From positions 8,680,001 through 8,744,000 of the forward strand of contig NC_087092.1 of NCBI RefSeq assembly GCF_963855985.1: 64,000 nucleotides of DNA, written 5' to 3'. The stretch is from Ostrinia nubilalis. Lineage: Eukaryota; Arthropoda; Insecta; Lepidoptera; Crambidae. The position numbers were made by a program, and so were the translations under genes. The notes under the pieces were generated by a model. It did not search any database and was not told the origin of the DNA. It saw nothing but the letters and a program-made list of their open reading frames with translations. The stretch's first letter is position 1. Each line of letters opens with the position of its first letter. This document shows positions 47,201 to 59,600 of the stretch, one piece after another.

Positions 47201-49558
47201 CTAAAACAAAAGGATACGTCATCTTTAAGTAATATGTGTGCTGAATCCCTTCTGTTTACCTATGTTCCTAATAATTATGTTTATTGTTTACCGTTATCAC
47301 CATCACGAACGACTGTAAAGTTTAATACCTTCTTATGATAAAATTAATAATGATATCAATAATCTCTGATTTTTAAATCAAATAAACCGAAATTTTTAAA
47401 TAGATATATAAAAATCATAAAACTTTATTAATACTTTAAGACTTTCCTAATATTAAATATATACGTAATTAACGATATGATTAAGTCTTGTTACCTACGT
47501 CATTTTACTATTTTTGCTAAGACTATCAAAAGTTAGTGCTATCAAGAAACTACACGTTGAGGTGAAGTTAACTACGTGGTAATTAAGACATTATTATAGT
47601 TACTATTTATTTTCAACTCTCCGCTACAAAGTTTTACAAGTCATACTCTCTGAATGTTATTGTGTGTGAAATCTTCATCGTAAGCCTTAAAAACATGGTG
47701 GCGCAATGGTGCAGTTCACATTTCTAAAATAAATAGGTATAATGAAGCCAGGCGAGTCATTAGTTATCAACAATACAATTTAATACCTAACACATACCTA
47801 CTTGAACCTTATCTGTCGGAATCTTTTAAACTCACCTAAGTATATAGAATCACGGTTTATCACAAGACGGAATAAAGATTAGAACTAGACTTAGCTTTAT
47901 TAATTATTTATGAAATACAATAATTGACTCTTATACGCTCAAATAGCTTACTCATATCCGCTGCAAGATAAGACATTGTTATAGATGACATATGTAGGTA
48001 CATATTAGTACTAGTAAGTAGGTACTTACCTACGTATAATCTTCAATCATCTTTTCTTTACCTGATATTTGTGCAAAAGTTCTCACAAAGAGTTGTCTTA
48101 CGTAGAGAACGCTACTATAGGGACTCTGCATGTAACTAGATTATGGTACCTACCTATGTTGTATGATAGAGTTCCAATAACAATAAGGGCGCGTTTGTAA
48201 CATTAAAAAATTATATCATCTAGGTAATTTTTAGAACTACTTAGATACAAGACTCTACTCGTATATTCAAATTGCACTACGGGACTGCTTTATCTACAAT
48301 TTTGTTATCGAAAGATATGGGACTTCCCTCTCTAACTTGATATGGAATAATTTACAGAACTTAATTATTTCTTCGGGGTACTTTACCCACTCAAAAAGAT
48401 AAGCACAAGGCTAATACTAAGGTCAATTTTCAATTCGAGATTTAACAATAAAGTTGGATGTAGAATCTCACTTAGCTATTTTTTTTATTTAACATGAGTT
48501 TTACTAACTATAGAGACCACCCAAACTCACACGGATATAAAATTACAAAATGCTATTAAAATTGGCAGTTTTTTGAAAATGATATAACTGTTCTTGACAC
48601 CTACTAATAATTTTGTCGATATTTAACATACTCCTTCAGTACTTTAATTAGTGTACTTATATAGGTATCTACTTAGTTCTAGAATGAAATAATCGAATCA
48701 AAAGATATCATTTACCTATTTCGGACTGAGTCCATAATATTCGAATAATTATTTGAATAATGCGATAGGATTTTCTTTGAAATGAAAAGCTTTCGGTAAA
48801 TATTAAGAAAGTTTACTTTTTTTTTTTCGGGGATAGCAGGTAAATACCTAGGCGCTCTAAGTTTTTTTGTAACTGATCGATATTTACACGGATTAAGTCG
48901 CAGGGTAGGTTGAATCAATAAGTAGTATTTATTGCAACACCGACTTTTTCCGATTATTTCCATCTTCTTAGCTGCTCATACAATTAATTGGTGTTCTGCA
49001 TTGCTACCTAATTTATCCATAATATCTAGAAATTGTGACCTATATTCTTGATCTTGAATTAAACGAAGGCTTAATGATAATAGCTTCACTATCTCTTCGA
49101 ACTGCGCAATTAATATTGCATCAAATAATATTAAAAGAAATTATGACTTGTAAAACACGACACGAACAAAATTCGTGACTTTCATAAAAACTATTTAGTA
49201 CACGATAGAAATTTGACCAACAATACCTTTCATAATTTTCAAAGAACTGCACCGAGAGCAGAATGTTGTTGAGTAGGAAAGCATCAGCGTCGTTTCGCAG
49301 CTGGAAGCGCATGAGCTCCAGAGCCTCTTCGTCGAAGGAGCGCACCTGCGCCGGCGGCGGCGCCGGCACCGCCGCGCTCTGCGGCACCGGGCTCACCATC
49401 GCCGCCAACGGCACCGGCGGCTCCTTCACCGCGACCCTCTTATTCAACGGGTTCGCATTCTTCTTACGCTTCTCATCCCGTTTCTGCTCCCTCCATCGCT
49501 CCCTCTCGAAAAACTTGTCCGGTTCCTTCGCACTCTTCTTCGATTTAGAATTACCCAT
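44214..49558 (-). CDS. Mab-21 domain protein with N-myristoylation signal, complete 4-exon gene
   Basis: Exons, 5' to 3' on the minus strand: 49558-49227, 47200-46911, 46822-44919, 44693-44214. Phases agree, giving 1001 aa plus stop. The ATG at 49558 is preferred over an in-frame GTG because it yields MGNSKSKKSAK, a Gly2/Ser6 plus Lys-rich start of the Src type, predicting myristoylation and membrane attachment. A Pro/Ala linker follows, then the N-terminal half of a Mab-21/cGAS-like nucleotidyltransferase fold (to about residue 215, ending LRIEDCKEPGFVKLK), an acidic Ser-rich disordered insert (about 225-480) and the helical Mab-21 half (about 485-760: ASWPNAANQWIIRERK, LKWKI-like QWKIIFPAAERYLESC, HIKNHLFWQCEDNY). 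A Lys/Gln-rich coiled stretch and a helical tail end it. The usual G[GS] and E-x-D catalytic residues are not evident (SDYSAVLD at the expected place), so it may be a pseudoenzyme. Substrate unknown. Confidence 0.88.
47201..49226 (-). other. Intron 1 of the Mab-21 gene
   Basis: GT donor at 49226-49225 (GAAAG then GTATTG) and AG acceptor at 47202-47201 join in phase 2 (AG plus G). AT-rich, with no further exon needed and no repeat recognised. Confidence 0.7.
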
Positions 49559-49561
49559 CAC

Positions 49562-51132
49562 ACCAAATCAAAAATATCACAATTTTATAAAATCAATATC
49601 TTGTATAACGCCCGCCTTTATTACACACACATTTTGTTCTTCCTCAAAAATAATTAAGTCACTTATCAATTAAAATCAGCGCAACCTAGATGTCCATTTA
49701 TAATCGTCCACTGAGCGGCACTGAAAAATATTCGATATTACAATTAAAGTGATTGCTTTATCAGTAAACCTACTTGCATTATTCTTATCGCAGAAAATTG
49801 ATTAGCGGCATTGTTATTCCAAGTAGGCTTTATTAAAAGAAGTTGAAGAGGCCGTGGAAACGTCAGCTAACTTAGCAAGTGCCGCTCATACTCCCTTCCA
49901 AACACTTCTATGAAGAACCGATAATTGCATTCGTACAAGCACCCATCGCACTGCATTCTTTTATTGAAACATGTCTGTTACATAAAATCAAGATGTTTAC
50001 TGGATCGTGTACTCAATGTGTGGTCTAGATATTAGGCACAATTAATGTCAAATTCCCACTTTATTAATTGTCGGCACTTTATCAAGACAATCCTCCATCG
50101 AAGTGCAACGAGCACTTGCCCAATAGGTACAATCAATGCGAAGTTTAGGCTTCACACTTATTTTCTTTATTTTTGTACAAGAAAATATTTATAGAATACT
50201 TGATAGGTTAGTGATAAACTTCAAACTTCTAAATTAAATGTCGGAAAACTGAACTGAACTATAACTTAAGTTACCGGACAGTGTTCTGAGTTTCTAATTG
50301 TAAAAAAAATAGGTATTCATAGCAGGATATGATAACAAGATCTTAAAACACTGAAAGTAAAGTATTAAATATATATTCTTATTTAAAATAAAAAGTAATT
50401 TACACTTTGGTCCACTAACTACAATTTACACTAAATAAAAATACCTACAAATTACAATTAATATTTTTCTTACAGTTGTTTTCAAAATATCACACTTAAC
50501 GGATAACGTCAGCAACATTGATTTAATAACAATCTATACAAATAATTCTTAATAAATTATAATATCTAACCAGGATGTAAAAGTTTTATACATTAGAAAT
50601 ACACGCCACAGAGTTCATATAATCGAAAAATAAATCAGTCTGCATGATTGCGTTTTACAATTAATAAGTATTGGTATTATCGACCAGATAAAACAGAATA
50701 ATATTAACAGTTTTCAAAATAGATTAACCTATGTAAGATTATATCACCTGGAAATTATGTGGGTACCTATTACTTAAGTATGCAATTTTAATATAAATTA
50801 TCTGAAAACCAATTAATTTTACCGTATTTGAACCGTTCTTGCATTAGTACAAATGTACTTAACATTAGTAGGTATAAAGATTCTATGATATTCTTAAACG
50901 TAACACTGTCATTCCACTTCACCACAAAACTTGACTCCATGACTATGACCATTATTTTATGACTTACTTTGAGAGTGATGTAAGCTTTACACAAAGTATG
51001 GCAGTATTTTTCAATACTAAATTAATAATAACAGACGATTCGCGTATATGCCAGATCTAACTTTCAGGTTTTTTTTACTTAAGCTATATAAAAATGATTC
51101 AATTTTAAGTAGGTATATGTTAGAATAGTGGA
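49562..51132. other. Intergenic: Mab-21 promoter side and 3' region of the membrane-protein gene
   Basis: About 49562-49720 must hold the Mab-21 promoter but shows no clear core element. The rest, toward 51132, is AT-rich and probably includes the 3'UTR of the minus-strand membrane-protein gene. Confidence 0.4.
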
Positions 51133-52504
51133 CTAAGGCACATTTCTTAATATTTCCGCGGGTGGTAAACTCATCCCAGGCTCCTCCATGTGGTTCGCTA
51201 TGCTAACGTCGTCGCTTTCAGGGTGCGTGTTAACGCGCCTTTGCTGCTTCATTCTCTTGACTTCGCCCATTTTTTTCTCTAACATTCGCCTGAAACCAAT
51301 GCAAACATCATTGTTATTCTACACTGCCGGGTAAGATTACGTTTTGTTATGACTTTGTAGAAAGTAACTTAATAGCTTGGAACAATGCGAATACGGCTGC
51401 TGTTTTTAAATAATACCTACTTATGCCACTTGGTTTACTTTACACAACCTACATTATTCCATCAGACTTCTAGAATCAAGGGGGGTTTTTAATTTTAACA
51501 ACCTATAGTAGGTATGTCTCAGTTGAATCCACTTCTGAAGCATAGCATAGTATCATCATTATTTTCTTTTTTAACTGAATCAAATAAGTAATTACTCAAA
51601 GTAATTTTACCAAGAAACCCGTAGTCACACTCTTCAGCTGTTTCAGTCAACACCTCTATCTATACTTAATAATGAATTTTAGTTGGCCGATAGTTGGTCC
51701 CGATTCTAAGACTAGGCGCAGACCATCGATTTTTAGTTGGCCGATAGTTGTACCCGATTTTAAATTATATGAACAATCGGCCAAATGGAATCGGTGTAAT
51801 GTGCGCACTTTCATACATGCCCATACTGATCAACTGTCCGACTAAACTATCGGCCGACGAAAAATCGATGGTCTGCGCCTAGGCTAAATCTGCCCCAAAA
51901 TCGTTTTGTAAACAAAGTTTTGCCTTACAGTGCTAGTGTGGTACTAGTGGGCTACTTTACTAAACTATATGATAAGAAGACTTACTGCTGCCGCCAGTCA
52001 ATAAGGACACCGAGCAGGAAGACCGCAGCGATGGCTAGCAGCACCACCACGGTGACGCCCACGATGGCAGCGACTGTCAAGGTGGGTATTTCATCCTCCA
52101 TCTCTGATACGGATATGCTTGGATCTGCCGTCGATTCCAATAGGTCTGGAATAGATAACAAACATTAACTTGTTTTTTTTATTTCAATTTACCATACAAT
52201 CGTCAAGACTCAAACATGTTCGTTCTGCCATGGTTCGGCAATTTTTACGACTGTTCCCACTCAGTTCTTTGAATCTGCGAGCCCGTATTTAAATGCCCAG
52301 TACAATAGGATACGCTCTAGACCTAATGACCTATGGATATTATGGGAATAAAACCTATTAGTATTTGCAAAATCTCTCAAAAATTTTGGACTAATATTAG
52401 ATTAATATTCATGATTTCAGTGTTTACGTTACCTGCTTCTCCCCAATTAGCACTCTTCGATATTTGTTCCATTTGTATTTCTTCAATAAATCGACCAGTA
52501 CAAT
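51133..52504 (-). CDS. Single-pass membrane protein, C-terminal three exons (partial)
   Basis: Exons on the minus strand: 52504-52433, 52145-51986, 51289-51133 (stop TAG at 51135-51133). Splice sites are good and phases match: an AT remainder at the left edge means one base comes from an upstream exon. The translated end has a Cys (CTGRFIEEIQMEQISKSANW), an acidic stalk (SVSEMEDEIP), a clear hydrophobic membrane span (LTVAAIVGVTVVVLLAIAAV continuing FLLGVLI), then a basic stop-transfer DWRQQRMLEKKMGEVKRMKQ and a short cytoplasmic tail ending PPAEILRNVP. This is a type I topology. The ectodomain lies in exons to the right that were not located, perhaps beyond large introns, so the family is unknown. 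A MITE sits in the last intron. Confidence 0.72.
51710..51884. mobile_element. 175-bp MITE, PIF/Harbinger-like, second copy
   Basis: Same length and structure as the copy at 4161. Ends GACTAGGCGCAGACCATCGA and its near complement lie between TAA repeats (51707-51709, 51885-51887). A partial extra left end (agttggccgatagttgg, from about 51681) precedes it, suggesting a nested or duplicated insertion. Confidence 0.85.
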
Positions 52505-55500
52505 CTGTAACAAAAGAGAAAAAACAGATGTTCAAGATGACGACTCCATTGTCTCCTTCTTTGTAAGTACCTAACTAATTAATTATGTTACAAATGTTTT
52601 GCTAAGATGTAGGTACTGAATGTTGGTTGCCTCTTGCATGTCGTTAAATATAACTGTCAATTAAGTAAGTAGATAAATGGCTGTTCATGGTGGAAATTTT
52701 CAAGTCTGACCGACATAAGTAAATGCCGAGAGTTGATGCATGATTAGTTTTTCATAATGCAACCGCGAAACAATTTAGGCAGCGGCAGGAGTTTACGTCA
52801 TCAGACAAAAACATGTCATCGTCATCTGTAGGAAAAAGCATTTATCTTGTATCATGCTTTGTCCACTCCCTAATGAAAATGTTAATCATGATTATCTACG
52901 AAAACGCTCCTTCATGAACTTACGTGGACTGATCAGACGATAAGTCTACCTTTACGTAGGTACTGTGACTGTAAGGACGTTCGTTGATCACCGCAGCTTA
53001 TCGGTATAGGGTAGGGACTGAGTTCAACCACAAAGAAATAAATATTTTTATCTATCTGACTAAGTAATATGGATTCTATTTGATTCAGAGTTTGTTGCAT
53101 TTTGCGTGTTTTGAAATAGCTTGCTGTTGAAGTCGAGACATTCAGAAATTACCAACATAAACCTAGATTCTAGCCTAATTTATAAACAGGTTTGCATTTT
53201 GCATGAACGAACATCAGTAAAATTTTCCTTTTTCTGTGTTATATATTATATCAGTACTTTCAAAATTTCACTTGAAAATCTTACATACAAAGCATTACAT
53301 AACAACCGGATTTTAATATCTGATATCATTGATTTCAACACATAACCCGTAATTAACAATAAAAATGTATAAATAGAAAATAAACGATAACAATACCTAC
53401 ATATCCCTCAGTGAAAACTAGCCGCAACGAATAAAGTCCACATTCTTGACTTTATTAATAGATTACAAAAACAATTCTTCGAAATTGTTAGAATCGATAA
53501 TGACGTAAAATAATTAAGATCGCTGATAAATCACGGTTTCTGACTGCGACTTATCAAATGTAGTCACGCTGATTTTATCAAGATCACATGTATTATGACT
53601 GTACTAGTGTGAAATTTTGACTCTGCTTGCTCGTGTAATTAAAGAGTTCAATTTAGGCATGTTCCGCAGTGTCCGCGTTGAGACTTAAAATAATTTCATT
53701 ACTAATCTAAAAATTAGTAGCAGCTAAGCAGCTGCTCGTCGTCGTCGTTAACTGAAAAAGTTAGAAATACATATTTTTTCTTAAATTAATAATTTTCAGA
53801 AAATCAGAAATCCTTGGGGAAGGTCTTTGGAAACTAACAAACGAATAAAATATTGTTCCGAAATCCGATACCAACCGTAAAAAACTGTACATATAATATT
53901 CTTGATTGGTATTTAGTATTGAATTGTACCTACATTAGCTTTCTGCTAATAGCTATGTAAATAAGCGTTAAATTGTATTCTGAAAGTATTTTTTAATGTA
54001 ATTAGTGGGTGGTGAAGCAAAATTAACAGATTTAAAAAAAATATTAACTCCAAAATATTTAACTTCATATTAATACGTATGTAAACCATAATCTTATTTG
54101 GTCAAATAAATGTTTAACCAACATGTTAGGTACATGTGGTTAAACATTTATTTGTGGAGTTATAGGTACTACGTGTTTTTTAGATATTAAATAGTCTACC
54201 TTACAATATCTAATAAGCCAAGAGCCAGGCGTAGTCGGGATGAGCTTCTAGTATAAATATCGAATGGAATGTACCAAATTTTTTCATATAATCAGATTCA
54301 ATTACAGTTAAAGATTAATTAAAGAAGCTTATATTGATATATGATTTAAACAATATTATTGCAATACAACTAATTAAAGACAAAACAAATATTAGGGTTC
54401 GTTAAAGTTGTCCAAAAAATAAGAACCAAATGTCGTAAAATGCAATTTTCGTTTATTTTCCATGAGCTTTACGTGTCGAGTTCGAGTCGAGTAAATTACT
54501 AATGTAACTTAACTAAAAAGTAAACATTTGATTCAAAAAGGAAAATTTCAGCTAGAAGGTTAATTTTGAGAAAAATTTTTTTAATAAAAATAAATATCTT
54601 CGGACATTTTAAATAAATTCAGTCTCAAAAAGATCCGAAAAGTGACCTTTTCAAATGTTTTTCGAAAATTTTCTGATATATAGGATATTATTAGGCTATT
54701 TTAACTACCTGTCTACATTTTGTTTAAATGAACATAGTTTCAGTAGAGCACTACAGTTTAGTCATTGTAAACTATTAACACTTTAGCGCATTTTATTAAT
54801 TTCAAATGTAAATAATAGGTATTAATTCTTAATTACAACAAGGTACTTTCTTTGTGGGTTTTTGACATATTGCATGATGAGGTGGGCGGAACATGTTCGT
54901 ATGTATACTACACTCGCATATCTACCAGGTACTATGCATATAAGTATGATAAACTCCATCACACTAGCTGATAGATAAGTACCCGCCTACTGCATACCAT
55001 CACGTTCTCTGCAATGCCAGTGTACTTACGAAGGTGATTCAGGAAACTAATCATAAAGTGAAGATAATTAAATACATAATTAGACGAGTACATTGCCTTT
55101 ATTACCTACATTTTCGGGTTGCCTAATGTCGAGCCTAAATTACTCAGAGCATTAAATGTCAAAGCCAATTAGCGTAGCTTTGCGTTATTCGTAAAAAAAA
55201 TTAGTCGTTCAGTAAAAAAAATTAGAAAACTTATTTATTACTTTAACTTAATTATTTGTAAACCGTAGTTAAATGCTCAAAAATCGTATTTGAGAATAAT
55301 TTAGCGAGTTAATAGAGCACTCTCTACATTGAAATTTCAGCTTTACTAAGAAGTAACAGAGGGGTCGAAAAGGTCTTGAAAATATTTTTAGAGAACATTA
55401 TGATTGATACTCATAAAAGTTTATAGTTGTTTGTTGATTATTTTTGCACTTACTTTTTAAAACTTAAACTTTTACAAGTTTTATTAATATTTCTTTCTTC

Positions 55501-56670
55501 ATACCCTTTAACTAACTAGTTTTCATTTATAAAATGAAACATGATTAAGTATTTATTATCTTTCGTATTTTATAATCTAGACTCAAGATGAGATTTAACA
55601 GTAGGTAGTCATGTGTCATGCAGCCGCGTGGAGTACATTCCCATATCACAACGTGATAAGTACACATAACCTTCGTAAAATAATTTGACAAGCATATTTT
55701 TTGTGTGTTAATAATTACATTCAGAACTAGATTGTCAATAGTCATTTGGTTCATTCAGCGTAGGAAATAAAAAATATGCGTCGGACAACATGGCTTATTA
55801 ACATCCATTTGCATCCTTGTGTTACAGTTACGTTGTAGGTACCAGGGAATGAGTTTCCCCGGTAGGCTCACGTCAAGGTGTGCTGAGAGACGCCCAGTCT
55901 TTGAGGCTAGACCAATTAATTAGAAAAATAGTAATTTCATTTTCAACTTTGAAGCTGGATCACACAACGTCATCGAGGCATCAGAAACGAGCTCGTAGTT
56001 GTTAATTTACTCTTTTGTTTTTAGGAGTTTAGTTAGCCCTTGAATTAATTGAGTAAGATTTGTTGATACGTGATTGCTGAATCACTGCAAAATTATTCCA
56101 TTGAAATTCTCTTCGTAAGCCTCTAGCTAGACAGCGTTGGGAGACTGAAAAAATGTTTCGGTTACACTGCCCTATCACTGCACTTTTTATTTATAAATTC
56201 CAAATGAGTAAGTATTTTGCACAATCTGGTAAAAGGCATTGGATTGAATGTTACGCTATCCCAAGTCGGCATTTCTATTAACTTCTCAAGGTAGCGTAGA
56301 TACGTAAGCTTCTCGGCTTGCGTTTTATTTTTTGCGTTAGTGTTTTGCTCAACAGCATTTACTAAAGCACGAAATAACAGTCATACTGCATTATAAATTT
56401 TACGGCACAGCTTATCTCTTATCACTCATTACCTAAGCTTAGCACACAGAAATCTACTAGTAGTTAATGGCCATATACATTTAATTTAAATTATGATTTG
56501 AGATAAAGAAATAAAATTCAACCTTAAAATAAATCACATAGTAACGTTAATAAAACAATATTTTCCTTTAAAGTAAGTAATGTCGGTAATGTCCCTACTA
56601 GGTCTTAAGCTACGGTTACACGAACGCGTACGCCGCGGCCGCTGCAGCGCGCATCATTACTACGCACCCT
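52505..56670. other. Long AT-rich region, probably intron of the membrane-protein gene
   Basis: No exon could be supported. A GC-richer island at 55845-55905 (minus-strand reading contains gcctcaaagactgggcgtct) stands out and may be an old repeat or an exon; its minus-strand frame matches nothing I recognise. Confidence 0.35.
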
Positions 56671-56671
56671 A

Positions 56672-56735
56672 TGACCGCGACTTGGGGGAGGCCTTTGTCC
56701 AGCAGTGGACGTCTTTCGGCTGAAACGAACGAACA
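56672..56735 (+). mobile_element. RTE-like LINE 3' end
   Basis: The sequence 'ttgggggaggcctttgtcca' then 'gcagtggacgtctttcggct' and GAAC repeats is the terminal 60 bp of the RTE-like LINE seen elsewhere in the window. Confidence 0.75.
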
Positions 56736-56760
56736 TAATATGTCTAAGTACATAATGTAG

Positions 56761-56920
56761 CTAGGGACTGGAATTTGTTGCCTGCTGCTGTCTTTCCCGC
56801 AGACTATAATCCGGACTATAAGGCGAGAGTGAATAGGCACTTACAGGGCAGATATGTACCATCCTACTTAACATCAGGTGCGATTGTGGTCAAATACCTG
56901 CCTTGTTTTGAATAAAAAAA
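56761..56920 (+). mobile_element. LINE C-terminal fragment
   Basis: The plus frame reads DWNLLPAAVFPADYNPDYKA and then RVNRHLQGRYVPSYLTSGAI before a stop and 'gaataaaaaaatatt'. This is the typical end of a non-LTR reverse-transcriptase polyprotein. It is heavily 5'-truncated and adjoins the RTE tail. Confidence 0.7.
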
Positions 56921-57257
56921 TATTATAAGAAAATTATTTCGGATTTTTATTATGTTTTATAGTATTCTATCATAATGTAAATATCTACGATATTATGTTT
57001 ATAATTAACAAAAGCTATTACAAGCACCTAACTCAAGTACATGTATAATAATTTAATAAAATAGTTACCTTCACCTACTCGTAGTCATCAATGTCAACAC
57101 CACCATTGGTCTGTGAACCAATGCTTGTATACATTGATATTTCAGTAAATTTTTATGTTTTTCATTATATATGACTGTTCCAGCTACTATGAATAAAATC
57201 GTTCGCAATGAGCCTGTACGGTTAAACTACAGTTAGGCACTCACGGAACTCGCCAGC

Positions 57258-57309
57258 ATAGGTATATTGGGTATGATATAACAATAGGTATATTGGGTAT
57301 GATATAACA
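57258..57309. repeat. Two tandem copies of a 26-bp unit
   Basis: The unit 'ataggtatattgggtatgat' plus 'ataaca' occurs at 57258-57283 and again at 57284-57309 without change, indicating a recent duplication. Confidence 0.9.
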
Positions 57310-57357
57310 AAAAGGATTACGAGAGGTCCTTCTCTCTACAAGTGAATCATTGCGATA

Positions 57358-57555
57358 ATGTATGTCAAGAGCGACGCACACGCATGCCCGGAAAGTGACA
57401 ATGATCGGTACGGGTTTGCGATGACTCAAACACTGTTAGCTGCCAAAATACACGGAAGATTTCACTGCAAGAACCCTGAAGAACTTAGGACCTACTTACA
57501 TATACAGGATGATTTCTGGAATGAAAACTGTCCAGAAGTGAGATCCAGTTATTGA
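57358..57555 (+). pseudogene. Skp1-like C-terminal fragment
   Basis: The 65-codon frame contains HCKNPEELRTYLHIQDDFWN. This aligns with the C-terminal Skp1 motif in which KTPEEIR is followed by an Ile-x-x-Asp-Phe block; Skp1 links F-box proteins to cullin in SCF ubiquitin ligases. The N-terminal BTB/POZ part and the helix before the motif are missing, and a stop lies just upstream in frame (57343-57345). It therefore looks like a broken copy or one exon of a diverged Skp1-like gene. No poly-A tail was seen, so a processed origin is not shown. Confidence 0.4.
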
Positions 57556-58089
57556 AGTGGCTAGCTCCGTTGACGTATTCAGCTGCTCTTTGACTGAATT
57601 CACCAAGGTTACAAGTTCTATGTTATGGTGATAACGAAAATTTTAATTATTAATACGTACATGATGCTAATTAATCTACTCTATCACATTCGGGAAACTA
57701 TCACATTGTTAGAGGTAATGGTTGTTGATAATGAAATAATTAAATAGGTATATTTCATCGAAACTGTGAGTTCAACTGTTGTGATCAATCAAACTTATGT
57801 AGTGATCAACTAAATAAAAACGCATCTAACGCCCGGCCTTCAATGTTTCACAAGCTAACATTTATTTTAACGATTTCGATGCTGATTCGACGTCGCAAGC
57901 ATGCGTAAAATCAATTTCAAACATTGAATTTCCAGTACTTACATAAACTCACGACACCAAATGGAGACTGGTCCTTTCACTCGATAAACTAGTTTCGTAC
58001 ATTAATTTAGCACACTAAATGCTTTGGCACTTTGTATCACTAATGGTTAAGGTGGAACACTATAACACGGTTTGTTTGTATGGAATTTT

Positions 58090-58160
58090 TCGACGGTTCA
58101 GCTAAGAGCTAGGAGCGCATGCGCAGCGCTCAGCGGCGCGTCTCTTACTGTAGGTAGTCA
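58090..58160. promoter_or_regulatory. CpG-rich patch with palindromic NRF-1/Ewg-type site
   Basis: GCGCATGCGC at 58115-58124 is a perfect NRF-1-class palindrome (Ewg in flies) within a short GC-rich segment in AT-rich DNA. Such sites mark TATA-less promoters. It could be a first-exon promoter for the minus-strand membrane-protein gene or another transcript; direction is undecided. Confidence 0.4.
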
Positions 58161-58436
58161 ACAGAGGTGTCCGCGATTCCGCATTCAAGAGATCACCTCG
58201 CCGTGGTTGGAACCAGCTGGTTCACTTGCGAGTAATAATATGTACAAAACCAGGTTTTTTTCTCTGGACACATATTTGTATCAATATATCAATTGCTATG
58301 ATAGGACTGACTTTCAAGGTGATTCAAAAAAAAATCTTAATTGGATTAATATGAAAACATATTATAGAATTACGGATTCGTTCTACTTTCCATTTACATC
58401 TAATGTTCTCTTTATTAACAAACAACTTATATAAAA

Positions 58437-58660
58437 CTAGCTTTCCGCCCGCGGCTTCGCCCGCGTGGTATTTATTTCTGTGACACAAAAACGTTGTCGC
58501 GCGCGTCCCTGTTTCAAAAACCGGGATAAAAACTATCCTATGTCCTTTCCCGGGACTCAAACTGTCTCTATGCCAAATTTCATCAAAATCGGTTCAGTGG
58601 TTTAGGCGTGAAAGCGACACAGACAGACAGAGTTACTTCGGTATATAATATTAGTATAGA
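58437..58660 (-). mobile_element. 224-bp Helitron-like element, minus orientation
   Basis: It begins CTAG with the hairpin 'cgcccgcggcttcgcccgcg' and ends 'atattagtataGA' before T. The body includes 'caaatttcatcaaaatcggt', typical of this family. Confidence 0.8.
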
Positions 58661-59549
58661 TACCTTATGTAGGTATATGTATATTTGAGTGTAAACTGAT
58701 TAATTTTAAGTTACATTCTTTTTGTAGATGTCACCCATGGTAGTTCCCAGAATTGGATAAATATTACGCCCCCTATGTGACGTCGACCAATAAATACGTA
58801 AGTAGGTGCCTGCTAGATAAAGTTATCATTGATAGTCGTTTATAACATGAAATCTGAGACACAATGCCATCAGAGTGACGGGGAGATAATGCATTAAATA
58901 ATTAAATTAATGGGCCCACAACGTAAACAAATAAATAAGAAAAGTTTCTAGCACATGACAGGTACCTACTTACCTTAAGTGATTGTAAGTTATCTTCAGT
59001 TCTTAATTAGGTAGGTACCTATGTACATTACAATAACAGATACAGTAAAACATGATAAGACACTCTCGAGATTTCTGCATTTCCTTGACTAAACTATGTT
59101 AACTTGTAGATTATTATAGATCAATTCATGTCATGCTTGACTATCTATGTCATTACTATCTATGATAAAAACAAGTGCAAATGTTGACTTTCGCTAGCTT
59201 TCTTCTGTAATATCGTTTTTGAATATACGTAGGCAGGTAAATGCAATACGTAATTGGTACTACGTGAGTCTAGCACTTTCACAGTAATCCAGTTATTTAA
59301 TTCCTTTCTCTAAACTTCTGATATTAACTAGCCAAAACACTCGTTGACGTAAGCCATGTCCAATTAAACAATAGATGACAACAACTTGTTACCTGGCATT
59401 CTGTATTCTAATGAAATGGCCGGAGAACGTACAGCAACGAGCATCGGCACATCAAGCTAACACTCTAGGATCTTATGTCGTTGCAATACGTGCTATTTTG
59501 CAACAAAAATGACTAGCTGATGTGCTGTCGAGTAGTTATACATTATCAT

Positions 59550-59600
59550 TATCGCGTCACGTGATACGGCGCGGACGCAGCGCAGGTTGTTTGCGCAACT
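59550..59600. promoter_or_regulatory. GC-rich patch with CLEAR-like E-box
   Basis: TCACGTGA at 59557-59564, inside GTCACGTGAT, matches the TFEB/MITF CLEAR element core and the general bHLH E-box. It is followed by a GC-rich stretch (acggcgcggacgcagcgcag). No gene start was seen next to it. Confidence 0.3.
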
